From: MPNP01 sp026710155
GTDB taxonomy: Bacteria > Pseudomonadota > Alphaproteobacteria > Rhodobacterales > Rhodobacteraceae
NCBI GenBank assembly: GCA_965200885.1
Contig: OZ241737.1
Location: 496,001-560,000, forward strand
Length of the DNA stretch: 64,000 nt
Direction: 5' to 3'
Below the pieces are notes generated by a model. It ran no database searches. It was not told the DNA's origin and worked only from the letters and a program-made list of their open reading frames with translations. Both the position numbers and the translations under genes were made by a program. Positions 51,430-60,271 of the stretch are shown in pieces; position 1 is the stretch's first letter; every line of letters starts with the position of its first letter.

Positions 51430-52626
51430 ATGATGACATTGAAAGTTTTTTCCACATTCCTACTGATTTCCCTTGTACCCATTACCGTTAAATCATCCAT
51501 TGTCCCCTGCGGTGGCACTTTTGAAGAGTTTATTAGAGCCGTAAAACAGGAAGCGCTGGACCGGGGTACAGACCAGGAAACAATAGATGGCTTTCTGGCA
51601 AGTGTGGAACATGATCCTGATGTCATTAGACGCGACAGATCACAGGGGATCTTCAAAAAGTCCTTCATCGAATTTTCAAAACTCGTGATGACCAACCACC
51701 GTATCATCAAGGGCAATGAATTTGCGGAAAAACATGGTGCAATCCTGGATGCAGCAAAAGAAAGGTATGGTGTCCCAAGTGGTGTATTGCTTTCCTTTCT
51801 GGCGCTTGAAACCGACTATGGTGTGGTTCAGGGCAGTCATAATACGTTGAATGCCATAGCTACACTTTCGCATGATTGTCGTCGACCGGAACTCTTCCAG
51901 CCGCATTTGTTTGCCGCCCTAGAGTTATACAAGCTGGATAATTTTGACCCACCGAATACCGTTGGAGCCTGGGCCGGCGAAATCGGCATGATCCAAATGC
52001 TTCCGGAGGATATTCTCAAATATGGCATTGATGCCGATGGTGATGGCCAGGTTAATCTCAAGGAGTCTGTTGCCGATGCGCTGATGACTGCAGGGAATGT
52101 ATTGAATGTCACTGGATGGAGACCCAACCAGCCCTGGTTGATTGAAGTCATCGTTCCTGAGCAACTTGACTGGCAATTGGCCCAACCAAACCATTTTGAG
52201 TCACTTGGCAAATGGAAGGAAATGGGTATTATACCACGGGATGGGATATGGCCGGAATTGACCTACGAAGCAGCTTTGTTACTTCCTCATGGCAGATTGG
52301 GACCTGCCTTTTTCGCTTTCCCAAATTACAGCGTTTATCTCGAATGGAACAAATCATTTGTCTATTCGACAACCTCGGCCTTTTTTGCCACCCATCTATC
52401 CGGAAAACCCATTTATCTTGATGGTACCGCACCTCCACCACTTCCGGAAGAAGACGTGATCAGATTGCAAACCATTCTGGCCAATCGAGGACATGATGTA
52501 GGAAAGGTTGATGGTATTGTGGGAGCAAGAACACGGGCAGCAGTCCGACAGGAACAGTTGAACTTTGATCTGCCGGCAGATGCATGGCCTACCAAGGAAC
52601 TGCTTGAGCTGCTTGATCAAAGCTGA
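51430..52626 (+). CDS. Lytic murein transglycosylase, MltB type, with C-terminal peptidoglycan-binding domain
   Basis: A periplasmic enzyme of about 398 residues cleaving the MurNAc-GlcNAc bond with 1,6-anhydro formation. ATG 51430 begins the signal peptide 'MMTLKVFSTFLLISLVPITV'; an earlier in-frame ATG (51394) would add a polar leader. The catalytic Glu is in 'SGVLLSFLALETDYGVVQGS', followed by 'NTLNAIATLSHDCRRPELFQ' and 'AWAGEIGMIQMLPEDILKYG', the MltB family signature, with a calcium-loop-like 'DADGDGQVNLKES'. The last 60 residues are a PG_binding_1 domain ('VIRLQTILANRGHDVGKVDG', 'GARTRAAVRQEQ'). Confidence 0.92.
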   Translation: MMTLKVFSTFLLISLVPITVKSSIVPCGGTFEEFIRAVKQEALDRGTDQETIDGFLASVEHDPDVIRRDRSQGIFKKSFIEFSKLVMTNHRIIKGNEFAEKHGAILDAAKERYGVPSGVLLSFLALETDYGVVQGSHNTLNAIATLSHDCRRPELFQPHLFAALELYKLDNFDPPNTVGAWAGEIGMIQMLPEDILKYGIDADGDGQVNLKESVADALMTAGNVLNVTGWRPNQPWLIEVIVPEQLDWQLAQPNHFESLGKWKEMGIIPRDGIWPELTYEAALLLPHGRLGPAFFAFPNYSVYLEWNKSFVYSTTSAFFATHLSGKPIYLDGTAPPPLPEEDVIRLQTILANRGHDVGKVDGIVGARTRAAVRQEQLNFDLPADAWPTKELLELLDQS

Positions 52627-52642
52627 TATCAAAAAGGTTCCA

Positions 52643-54169
52643 TTAACTGCATTTGGTCAGAACCTGGACATAATCTGAAGCTGATACAAGGTCAATGACA
52701 TCTGACTTTCCATCTATATCACCATCGTGGGCAATAATTGCCTTTAGACCAACCTCCCACGAATTGGTCTCTTCGGTAGCCAAACCCCTTATTCCAACAA
52801 GGGAATGTCCCGAACCGATTGCAAATGCCGCTGGGGTTACAAAGATTTGCGGTTCACTACCTATATCCAGGCAATCTGGTTTGGCAATTGTGGTATCTCC
52901 ATCCATACGGATCAATTCGGTATGATATATTCCCTTGGTCAGATCCTGGTCATTGAGTGCTCCAGCCATAAATCTTTGACTTCGGGTATCACCCTCAACC
53001 GTTAGTTGATTCCCCACAACAAGATCCTTTTCGACCTTGGCATCGCCAGTAAGTTTTACCTCGGGACAGTCAAGTGTCAGTTCATCAGTGGAGGTATTTG
53101 GGCTATGTGATTGACAACCTATACCGTTTAGATTGTTTATGACAGAGAAAATATCCGGAATGTTGTCGCCATCGGAATCAACCGGGGGACCCATGTCCAA
53201 TTGATAAAGATTTCGGATTGACCCGAAACTGTCATTGTAACCATCTCCATCCTTGTCAAAACTGTTGAATACAACCTCCGTGAACAATTCGTTGTTGGAT
53301 TCACACACTGCCCGTGCAGAACCCAAGGTGTTTATACATCTGTCCAGGTAAGTATTCGTTTCCACTTCCTTGCCATCATCTGTACCATCTGTATTTGGAT
53401 AACCGAACACACCATTCCTTGAAAGTGCAACCAGTGAGGCAAACTGCTTTTTCCCTGAATAGTGAGGCAAATCCCTGTAGGGGCTAATATCCATTTCCCA
53501 GACACCATAAGGCCCTCTGGCAGTACTCCTTTCTTGAACATACCCTGCCGAAAACAATTTTGAAGCAACCACAGCCGGACTTCCCATGTGTGGCTCCAAC
53601 TCCTGGCCTTCGGAAGATACCAGAATGGCTTCAAGCTCGTATTCCCCATTCGCCATTACGCCATCCAGAAGATGCTTCTCCACGCTTCCATCATTATCAG
53701 GATCAACATCTGCAATGGTCAATGTTGCTTGTGGAGATGAAGCGTCATTGCTGTTCACTCCACGCAGAAACAAGGTGAATCTGTTCCCAAAAGAATTTCT
53801 GAACGTTCCACCTTCAAGGACAGCATGAGGCAGGTAACCGGCTTCGTTGATCTTATCCATTCCTATCGACATCAGTAGCTGATTGTTGGATGAAGCCACC
53901 AGATTATCCCTCAATCTGTCGTATTCAAACCCGACGTATTTCTGCACGGATCTGGTGATGAACGCCGTTTCCTTACCCAATGAAATCGCTTTCTGCCTTT
54001 GGTCATTCGAGGAAACCATAATACTCACGAGGCTGATGAACATACCGAACAGGGCAAGGGCGAGCGAAGCTTCGAACAGGGTCAACCCCTTTTCCTGGTG
54101 CTTCAGTCCCATATCTTGATTCTCGGGTTTGACAATCCACATGTTCGATCGCTTAAAAATAGCCGTCAT
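52643..54169 (-). CDS. PilV-like type IV prepilin (I-type pilus adhesin family)
   Basis: A 508-residue prepilin. After a polar leader comes the cleavage motif and first helix 'GLTLFEASLALALFGMFISL', with Gly at -1 and Glu at +5. ATG 54112 would give a 9-residue leader, the longer start (54169) a 28-residue leader; both are possible. The large exported part has no match I can name except an overall resemblance to PilV of IncI thin pili (long pilin, C-terminal variable end 'GLKAIIAHDGDIDGKSDVID'). Two calcium-loop motifs of the thrombospondin-3 kind are present: 'DKDGDGYNDSFG' and 'DSDGDNIPDIFS'. Last gene of a four-gene minus-strand operon with DotM, PilM-like and prepilin-peptidase-like products. 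Likely a surface adhesin pilin. Confidence 0.65.
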   Translation of the reverse strand: MTAIFKRSNMWIVKPENQDMGLKHQEKGLTLFEASLALALFGMFISLVSIMVSSNDQRQKAISLGKETAFITRSVQKYVGFEYDRLRDNLVASSNNQLLMSIGMDKINEAGYLPHAVLEGGTFRNSFGNRFTLFLRGVNSNDASSPQATLTIADVDPDNDGSVEKHLLDGVMANGEYELEAILVSSEGQELEPHMGSPAVVASKLFSAGYVQERSTARGPYGVWEMDISPYRDLPHYSGKKQFASLVALSRNGVFGYPNTDGTDDGKEVETNTYLDRCINTLGSARAVCESNNELFTEVVFNSFDKDGDGYNDSFGSIRNLYQLDMGPPVDSDGDNIPDIFSVINNLNGIGCQSHSPNTSTDELTLDCPEVKLTGDAKVEKDLVVGNQLTVEGDTRSQRFMAGALNDQDLTKGIYHTELIRMDGDTTIAKPDCLDIGSEPQIFVTPAAFAIGSGHSLVGIRGLATEETNSWEVGLKAIIAHDGDIDGKSDVIDLVSASDYVQVLTKCS

Positions 54170-54842
54170 ACCAAACCGTCCAAAAGATAAAGCAGATTAT
54201 CAAGGGAAATACCACTGCCAGAAAGGGAATTGATGTTTGTTTCTTCCCCATGGGCAATCTGAGCGGGCGATTACAAAGGGACCAGAACCAAAAACAAGAT
54301 AAAACAACAACCAGAATGGCATAAAACATGAGAGTTTTTTCTGCTCCGTCGAAGAGCGCTATTGGAACAAATGCAGCCAGTATGTCCATCGGTGGAAGTA
54401 TACCCATACTTAACCTGAGCTGTATTAACCAAAGGAAATGAACCAGTCCCAGCATAACAAGTCCCAAGGAGCCATTCGCCATGATCTCACCAAAGGTTGG
54501 ATTGGTACAACTCCAACCCAGAATACCCATGCAAAAGGAAGTCGGGACTTGTAGTTCCAACGGAGCCCAATGCGTCCAGTAATCAAGCATTGCTCCAGCA
54601 GTCAACAACCCAAAAAACAGGATCAGGACCAAATGAATTATTGCTGAATGGTATAAATCACCGACAGTCAACAGACTGAATATTCCACCGATAGAACACC
54701 CCACCAATGTTATTGAAAACATCACAGGAAGGTTCACAGTCACAGACCCCTCCAGCCTTTTTACCCCCGCTACAGCCAATCTGGATACGGCAATTGGGAA
54801 AAGAAGGACGAAAATCCCGGTGAGACACAAAGTGTCCGTCAT
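54153..54842 (-). CDS. Multi-pass membrane protein, divergent prepilin-peptidase-like
   Basis: A 229-residue protein with about six hydrophobic segments. Two membrane-border Asp sit where type IV prepilin peptidases (A24 family) have their catalytic pair: 'TAGAMLDYWTHWAPLELQVP' resembles 'a.iDl.t..iP', and 'GILPPMDILAAFVPIALFDG' resembles 'G.GD.kLlaa.g..lG'. It lacks the N-terminal methyltransferase domain. Position directly before the PilV-like pilin gene (16-base overlap) and after the PilM-like gene supports processing of that pilin. Assignment is inference from topology, the two Asp and context. Confidence 0.5.
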   Translation of the reverse strand: MTDTLCLTGIFVLLFPIAVSRLAVAGVKRLEGSVTVNLPVMFSITLVGCSIGGIFSLLTVGDLYHSAIIHLVLILFFGLLTAGAMLDYWTHWAPLELQVPTSFCMGILGWSCTNPTFGEIMANGSLGLVMLGLVHFLWLIQLRLSMGILPPMDILAAFVPIALFDGAEKTLMFYAILVVVLSCFWFWSLCNRPLRLPMGKKQTSIPFLAVVFPLIICFIFWTVWYDGYF

Positions 54843-55306
54843 AGTTTTTCCCCAAGAATGAAAATATCCTCATCAATCATGTGGCTGGTTCGGGGTACAA
54901 CAGTTTTACCTATCTGCATAGAATCTGCGCCCATCAAGGAATGCCTGCCCCAAAATGATTCTGTTTTCCGGGCGTAGTCCCTTAACTCGCGCAAGCCAAT
55001 AAAATTGCCATTTGTGATTTGATCGTGCTTCAGGTCATCCAACCAAGTCAAAACATAGCGGCCTTGCTTGCCGTGAACGATTTCCGATTGCCATTCCAGC
55101 CGGGTTTTCTGGTTGATTTCATTTTTTGAAAGCGGTCCAACAAAATTGCGGTTTTTTTCACCATATACTACTGCTTCCTGTTGAATCCCTACCAGCACTT
55201 TGGCAACTACCCGGGTTTTGTAATTTTCATCATTTTCCCTTTCCAGATCAGGAATAAGTTGCATGATGAACAGGGTTGCAAAAGAGAAGGGAATAAACAT
55301 CCACAT
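54839..55306 (-). CDS. Small membrane-anchored protein, PilM-like (IncI thin pilus)
   Basis: A protein of about 155 residues with an N-terminal membrane segment ('MWMFIPFSFATLFIMQLIPD') and a soluble domain ('VLVGIQQEAVVYGEKNRNFV', 'ARKTESFWGRHSLMGADSMQ', 'TSHMIDEDIFILGEKL'). Size and layout resemble PilM of R64-type thin pili, whose role is unknown. I cannot confirm homology by eye. It is coupled to the next gene by ATGA overlap and starts about 16 bases after the DotM-like gene. ATG 55306 is preferred to an in-frame TTG two codons upstream. Confidence 0.4.
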   Translation of the reverse strand: MWMFIPFSFATLFIMQLIPDLERENDENYKTRVVAKVLVGIQQEAVVYGEKNRNFVGPLSKNEINQKTRLEWQSEIVHGKQGRYVLTWLDDLKHDQITNGNFIGLRELRDYARKTESFWGRHSLMGADSMQIGKTVVPRTSHMIDEDIFILGEKL

Positions 55307-55321
55307 GGTCAAATACCCAAA

Positions 55322-56689
55322 CTAAATCGACGATTGTGCAGTTTCGGCATATTCCCTGAGTTTTTTGCCCATGGGACGAACCAGATTATACTGCAGTTTT
55401 CTTCTGGCTAGCTGATCCTGTTTCATACCAAGATAATCTTCAAGAAGAGACCGGGAGGCTTGAAACACATTTTTTCTCATCAAGGGTAAATTGCTTTGGA
55501 TTTCAGCCCGGAAATGTGCATGCACTCCTGCCGATTCTATCGATGAAACAGCATTGCCGGCATTGTTGAGGGTGTACCAGAGTGTTCTGTCCATCAATTT
55601 CAACCAGAGAAAGTTGGCAGTTGGAAGAACCCCACCCTCCAGTCTAGCCAGTCGAAGAATGGTCATCAAGGCAGTGCTTTTCCAACCATGTACGAGTGAT
55701 TCATTCTCCAGTTTCCGGCCTACTTCAGAATTGAAGGTCACCTTTATCTTGCCTTGCAGCCACCTATCCCTAACCAGCGCCTGCTCAAACCGGTCTTTAT
55801 CTGGATAATTGGCATCAAAGGTGGCATTCAAGAACAACAGTATCTCCCGCCCCGGCACCTGTTGGAAGTTGTAGTGCAGAATCAGTGCTGCAACCAGCCC
55901 CTTTTCATAATTCTTCAGGGATTTGAAACCATTCCAGGGAAATCCCATTTTGTCTTCCAAAACCTCATTGATCCCGTCAATTGTGATATTCTGAAATATT
56001 TCATCGGCATTTTTTTGATCAAAAGGAACAAGTTTGATGGCTAATTGTTCGGCTTTATCGTTGCCTGGTATCAGTCCTTCACTAATCAACCACTCTTCTG
56101 GACTGAGTGCTGGTTCCAAATGATCGGATTTGTTTCCGGAATGGATGGGATTTATCAGATACCCCACATTTTCAGCGTCGGTTGGCCGGATTTTTAACCC
56201 GCTATCAAAAGCAGGTGGCAAACGATCTAGAAATCCGACCCTTGTTCCCTTGATTGGCTGGGTTTCCCACAAACTGTCTAATGAATACCTGTTTCTGAAT
56301 ATCAAATCCGGGCGTCTTCCAAAGGAAAGCCATATGACCAGCATTGTTGGCAACAGATAGATCATTAGGAAGGCTGCACTGGCCTCCTGATGAATTTTCC
56401 ACCATAATTCTGGGTCAACACCAAAATCATTGAATGGATTCAGGTAAGGTTCAATATGAAGCAATGAGCCTGTTACAAAGGGTATTGAATTATTGACATC
56501 CCCGTTGAAAGGGATTAAATCCGAAAACCACAGAACGGTCTTTACATGATACCAGGCAATCATCGAGATAAATTCCATTGCCTTGTCGCTGACTAAATGG
56601 ATTAACGATCCGGTGCCAAGAAACGCCATTAATACCAAAATGACTATTCTGAGGTGTTCGTCGCCGTTGGAATGCTTTTCAGTGTTCAT
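55322..56689 (-). CDS. DotM / IcmP / TrbA-family protein of type IVB secretion (I-type conjugation)
   Basis: A 455-residue protein from ATG 56689. The N-terminal part has two membrane segments (about residues 10-40 and 105-125). The C-terminal half carries the DotM domain: 'VHGWKSTALMTILRLARLEG', 'GVLPTANFLWLKLMDRTLWY' and 'TLNNAGNAVSSIESAGVHAH', a highly characteristic block of DotM/IcmP/TrbA. DotM is part of the coupling-protein subcomplex (with DotL) that delivers substrates to type IVB secretion or IncI conjugation machines. No DotL/TrbC ATPase or core Dot/Icm gene is visible in the window, so this is an isolated relative. It heads a four-gene operon with pilus-type genes. Confidence 0.8.
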   Translation of the reverse strand: MNTEKHSNGDEHLRIVILVLMAFLGTGSLIHLVSDKAMEFISMIAWYHVKTVLWFSDLIPFNGDVNNSIPFVTGSLLHIEPYLNPFNDFGVDPELWWKIHQEASAAFLMIYLLPTMLVIWLSFGRRPDLIFRNRYSLDSLWETQPIKGTRVGFLDRLPPAFDSGLKIRPTDAENVGYLINPIHSGNKSDHLEPALSPEEWLISEGLIPGNDKAEQLAIKLVPFDQKNADEIFQNITIDGINEVLEDKMGFPWNGFKSLKNYEKGLVAALILHYNFQQVPGREILLFLNATFDANYPDKDRFEQALVRDRWLQGKIKVTFNSEVGRKLENESLVHGWKSTALMTILRLARLEGGVLPTANFLWLKLMDRTLWYTLNNAGNAVSSIESAGVHAHFRAEIQSNLPLMRKNVFQASRSLLEDYLGMKQDQLARRKLQYNLVRPMGKKLREYAETAQSSI

Positions 56690-57193
56690 TTTCACCAAGA
56701 TCTCTCAAAAAAACTTTTCTTGGGTTTCAACTTACCCTGATTGGTGAAACCTCAAAGTAAACAAATACCCTGATCGGATTGGTGTGAATTTTATAATGGA
56801 TAAAATAAACCAGGCTTTTGGCTCAGTTCCCGAATGGACACCTGCCTTAAGGAATTATTGCAGGTAAAATCATGACAATCTTGATCAACTTTTGATGGGA
56901 AGCTTAGGTAAACCACAAAACTGAACTTGGAGAAAGGTTTTCTTTCACAAACCATCACCTCCTGATTTAATCAATTTTGTACCCAATCCAAAAAGCAGCT
57001 TTTTTATCGGGAATTATATCCTTTCATGAGTTGGGATTAAATCAGGATAAAGGGATCAAGATTTTTTAAATGCTGATTTGAATAATCCAAGAATAGGCTT
57101 AAAACATCTTTGAATTAAATTCTTCTTCCCGAATAAATTTACTCTCCTGAATTTTATAGGGTCTAAAACGAATCAATTTTTTTGTCAGGTTTT
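56690..57193. other. Intergenic region between divergent operons, nothing recognised
   Basis: About 500 AT-rich bases between the DotM-like gene (minus) and the aminotransferase (plus). It must hold both promoters. A 52-codon minus frame near 56950 follows an AGGAGG, but the spacing of 2 bases is too short and the product looks random. Confidence 0.4.
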
Positions 57194-58474
57194 ATGAAAA
57201 ATCATTCAAATCTACTGGAGCGCAGAACAAACCTGCTTGGGCCAAACGTTCCAACCTTCTATGAAGATCCGGTTCATATTGTAAGAGGCAAAGGGGTTTG
57301 GCTCTGGGATCATTCCGGCAGGAAATATCTGGATTGCTACAACAATGTTCCGCATGTGGGTCATTGTCATCCCAAAGTTGTAGAAGCTATATATAATCAA
57401 AGCTCAACACTGAACACCCATACCAGATACTTGCACGAAGGTATTCTGGATTATGTTGATCATCTGACTTCCAGGTTCAGTGATAAATTTACTTCTGCCA
57501 TTATTACCTGTAGCGGTTCGGAAGCCAATGATGTTGCATTGAGAATGGCTCAGGTCATTTCCGGAAACAAAGGGATACTTTGCACCGACAACACCTACCA
57601 TGGCAATACCTCACTGGTAAGTCAAATCGGATCAAGAACAGAACCTATCGGGGGTTACAGTAATATTACAGGCCAGATACCCAGTCCGATCGGAACAAAA
57701 ACACGTTATGACGAAATTGACCAAAGTGAAAATGAAAAACTTGCCGGGATTGTGCAGGAAAAAATTGATGAATTTCAAGAATCTGGTGTAGGGCTTGCCT
57801 GTCTGATTATCTGTCCCTTTTTTGCCAATGAAGGTTTTCCAACGCTTCACAAGGGGTTTCTGGAACCAACAATCACCAAGGTTAGATCGGCTGGTGGTCT
57901 TGTTATTGCCGATGAGGTACAGCCAGGTTTTGGGAGGGTGGGCAATAACTGGTGGGGACACCAGTTGATTGGTTTTGAACCGGACATAGTAACTCTGGGC
58001 AAGCCTATGGGTAACGGTTATCCGGTTGCAGCAATTGTTTCAAGCAATGAAAACATAGGGATTTTCCGAAAAAGGTTCAGTTATTTCAATACCTTTGGAG
58101 GAAATCCCGTAGCCATGGCCGCGGCCCACTCAACCCTGAAGGTGATAGAAGAGGAAAACCTGGTTCAACATGCCTCCAAGGTTGGTCAAAGAGCCCTTGA
58201 CAAACTTGATGATCTGGTAGCTCAATATGATTGTCTGGGTGTTGCCCGAGGATCAGGTTTGTTTTTGGGTGTAGAAGTATGTGATGGGGAAGGAAATCCC
58301 GATGCTCACATGTCCGGGCAGATAGTTAATTCCATGCGTGAAAAAGGTGTTTTGATCAATTCGTCGGGACGCCACAAATCCATTTTGAAGATCAGACCCC
58401 CCCTGACCATAGAAAATCAGGAGATTGATTTCCTGATCAATACCCTTGATGAAGTGTTGGACAGCCTTGCTTGA
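57194..58474 (+). CDS. Class III aminotransferase / phospholyase (AGXT2L-like)
   Basis: A 426-residue PLP enzyme of aminotransferase class III. ATG 57194 is preferred over an in-frame TTG at 57182. Landmarks are 'GKGVWLWDHSGRKYLDCYNN', 'VGHCHPKVVEAIYNQSSTLN', the PLP-contact 'ITCSGSEANDVALRMAQVIS', the acidic PLP partner in 'GLVIADEVQPGFGRVGNNWW', and the Schiff-base Lys in 'IVTLGKPMGNGYPVAAIVSS'. The sequence style ('YNNVPHVGHCHP', 'TRYLHEG') is that of the ethanolamine-phosphate / phosphohydroxylysine phospholyase branch. The next gene encodes an APH-fold kinase, matching that pathway: kinase then phospholyase. Overlaps the kinase gene by about 26 bases. Confidence 0.87.
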   Translation: MKNHSNLLERRTNLLGPNVPTFYEDPVHIVRGKGVWLWDHSGRKYLDCYNNVPHVGHCHPKVVEAIYNQSSTLNTHTRYLHEGILDYVDHLTSRFSDKFTSAIITCSGSEANDVALRMAQVISGNKGILCTDNTYHGNTSLVSQIGSRTEPIGGYSNITGQIPSPIGTKTRYDEIDQSENEKLAGIVQEKIDEFQESGVGLACLIICPFFANEGFPTLHKGFLEPTITKVRSAGGLVIADEVQPGFGRVGNNWWGHQLIGFEPDIVTLGKPMGNGYPVAAIVSSNENIGIFRKRFSYFNTFGGNPVAMAAAHSTLKVIEEENLVQHASKVGQRALDKLDDLVAQYDCLGVARGSGLFLGVEVCDGEGNPDAHMSGQIVNSMREKGVLINSSGRHKSILKIRPPLTIENQEIDFLINTLDEVLDSLA

Positions 58475-59453
58475 AATCAAAATTGATACAGAAACTGCCA
58501 TTGGAGCTGCTTCCGAAGCTATTTTGGAATATCCGGATTATTCAATCAATAACCTATTGAATGTAAGTGAAAATATCATTTTCGAAGTTGCTGATAAATC
58601 TGGAAAAAAGGCAGTTCTACGTATTCACCGACCGAATTATCAGACGAGTTTGGGAATTTTGTCTGAACTCAAATGGATGACCTTTCTTTTGGCACGGGGA
58701 ATACAAATTCCTGAACCCATAAAAAACAGGACTGGCCAATATATTACGTCAACAACAAACAATCTTCAGGCAACCATGATCACCTGGATAGCGGGTGAAT
58801 CACTGCATGTATTACAAGAAAAACATCCTGGGGATTCGCCGGTGATAGATAAAATCTACTGCCAGCTTGGAGAAGTGATCGCTGCCATCCACAATGCAAC
58901 TGATAGCTTTGAAATTCCTGCAGAATTCGAACGAGGCCGTTGGGATATCAATGGACTTTTGGGTACTAACCCGCTTTGGGGAAGGTTTTGGGAAAATCCG
59001 GCTCTCACCAGCGTCGAAAAAAAATTCCTGCTTGATTTGAAATCCAAACTCATCACGCGATTGGAACAGTTTTTGGAAGATGGGGCAGATTTTGGCTTGA
59101 TCCATGCTGATGTGATTTCAGAAAATGTAATTGTTGCCGATGGCTATCCGATCATTATCGATTATGATGACTCGGGATTTGGTTTTCGAATGTATGATTT
59201 GGCTGTGCCGTTGTATAGGTTTTATTCCTTTCCTTCATACACAAGATTGGCTGGCTTGCTTAAAATTGGCTATCAGAAAAAACGCCCCCTCTCCGAAAAA
59301 TCCTGTGATTTATTGAGTTTTTTTGTCCTTTTGCGCAGATTGGCCATGCTTGGTTGGGTTGTATCCCGCAAATCCCCGAAAGAGATGGCTACCAAAACAA
59401 GGGACAACCTACAGGTCATCGAAACCCTTGTTGAGGACATCAATCTGGGTTAG
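58449..59453 (+). CDS. APH-fold small-molecule kinase (hydroxylysine-kinase-like)
   Basis: A protein of about 334 residues of the aminoglycoside phosphotransferase / choline kinase fold. The ATP-binding Lys region is 'KKAVLRIHRPNYQTSLGILS', the hinge 'MITWIAGESLHVLQEK', the catalytic HxDxxxxN 'FGLIHADVISENVIVADGYP' and the metal Asp in 'IIIDYDDSGFGFRMYDLAVP'. Together with the overlapping phospholyase-like gene it suggests phosphorylation of an amino alcohol (hydroxylysine- or ethanolamine-like), followed by elimination of phosphate and ammonia. The start is uncertain (ATG 58449 or TTG 58467). Confidence 0.85.
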   Translation: MKCWTALLEIKIDTETAIGAASEAILEYPDYSINNLLNVSENIIFEVADKSGKKAVLRIHRPNYQTSLGILSELKWMTFLLARGIQIPEPIKNRTGQYITSTTNNLQATMITWIAGESLHVLQEKHPGDSPVIDKIYCQLGEVIAAIHNATDSFEIPAEFERGRWDINGLLGTNPLWGRFWENPALTSVEKKFLLDLKSKLITRLEQFLEDGADFGLIHADVISENVIVADGYPIIIDYDDSGFGFRMYDLAVPLYRFYSFPSYTRLAGLLKIGYQKKRPLSEKSCDLLSFFVLLRRLAMLGWVVSRKSPKEMATKTRDNLQVIETLVEDINLG

Positions 59454-59491
59454 GAAATAGGCAAAATGCCCAAGGCGCATTACTGCCCACT

Positions 59492-60124
59492 TTACCAGGA
59501 ATCAAGTATCTTGTCTCTGTTACAGCGTTTTTGAAACTCTTCCCTGATATTGTTCCATCTGAACCTGACCGAATTCAAAACTATTTCCCTGTCAAGTTCC
59601 TGAAACTCTTCGGTAACCGGAGAGGAACAGGCCAGTGTTTCGGGACTCAGCGAAAAGGCATTCTCGCCAATGGCAGCATTCGCCCAGATGGTAATTTGAC
59701 TTCTGTTTATAAAACTGTTTTTAGCCTGGGTCATTATGACCTGGGGGCAATTTTCATCAAGGGTTCTTGCCACACATTCATCAAAAATGAATTTTGCCTT
59801 GTTGGAAATTTCTTCATCAGCGAGGTTGGATTTGGTGACGATATTGGAAATGGCATAAACCGTCAAATCGGAAAGGCAGGCAAAATACAATTCCCATTTT
59901 GCCTTGTTCAGGGAAGGTGCAAAAAATTCATCCTTGAAAATGTCAACATATTGCCTGCCCATTCTTGTTTTCAAATATCCATAGAGGGAAGTCTGGGCGA
60001 CATAGGCTGCCCTTGAATGGATAAATTCAATAAGTTTTTCGGCCCCTTCAAGCTCTGAATTATCCAATCGAGAATGAATAATTCTAATTAAATCTCGGTA
60101 TAGGTCTAAAAAAAAATCTTTCAT
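59492..60124 (-). CDS. Conserved-looking hypothetical protein upstream of the DUF4212 gene
   Basis: A 210-residue protein I do not recognise. It is predicted largely helical and soluble, without signal peptide or membrane segment: 'MKDFFLDLYRDLIRIIHSRL', 'IHSRAAYVAQTSLYGYLKTR', 'MGRQYVDIFKDEFFAPSLNK', and a C-terminal 'ILNSVRFRWNNIREEFQKRC'. It is divergent from DUF4212 and the symporter, with a shared 147-base regulatory gap that contains a long inverted repeat. The position suggests a helper or regulator of that transporter, but nothing in the sequence proves it. Confidence 0.7.
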   Translation of the reverse strand: MKDFFLDLYRDLIRIIHSRLDNSELEGAEKLIEFIHSRAAYVAQTSLYGYLKTRMGRQYVDIFKDEFFAPSLNKAKWELYFACLSDLTVYAISNIVTKSNLADEEISNKAKFIFDECVARTLDENCPQVIMTQAKNSFINRSQITIWANAAIGENAFSLSPETLACSSPVTEEFQELDREIVLNSVRFRWNNIREEFQKRCNRDKILDSW

Positions 60125-60188
60125 ACAATAATTAAGGGGTTCAAAATTTGTAATCAGGTATTTAATAAGCCGTTTGCAATATCTGAAA

Positions 60189-60224
60189 GTTTAGGTTAAA
60201 AACCTATTGGGTTTTAACCTAAAC
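60189..60224. promoter_or_regulatory. 13-base inverted repeat upstream of the DUF4212/symporter operon
   Basis: GTTTAGGTTAAAA (60189-60201) and TTTTAACCTAAAC (60212-60224) are perfect inverted copies around 10 bases, located between the divergent hypothetical gene and the DUF4212 gene. It could be a regulator operator, or a 5' UTR hairpin of the symporter mRNA (a T-rich stretch follows). Strongly structured, identity unknown. Confidence 0.55.
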
Positions 60225-60271
60225 CTTTGTTTTTAATTTGGCTCTTAGGAGTTTTAATTCAAGGAGGCTTT

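Noticed and set aside
56790..56965. 52-codon minus frame preceded by AGGAGG
   Set aside because: Spacing to ATG is only two bases and the product has no coherent composition.
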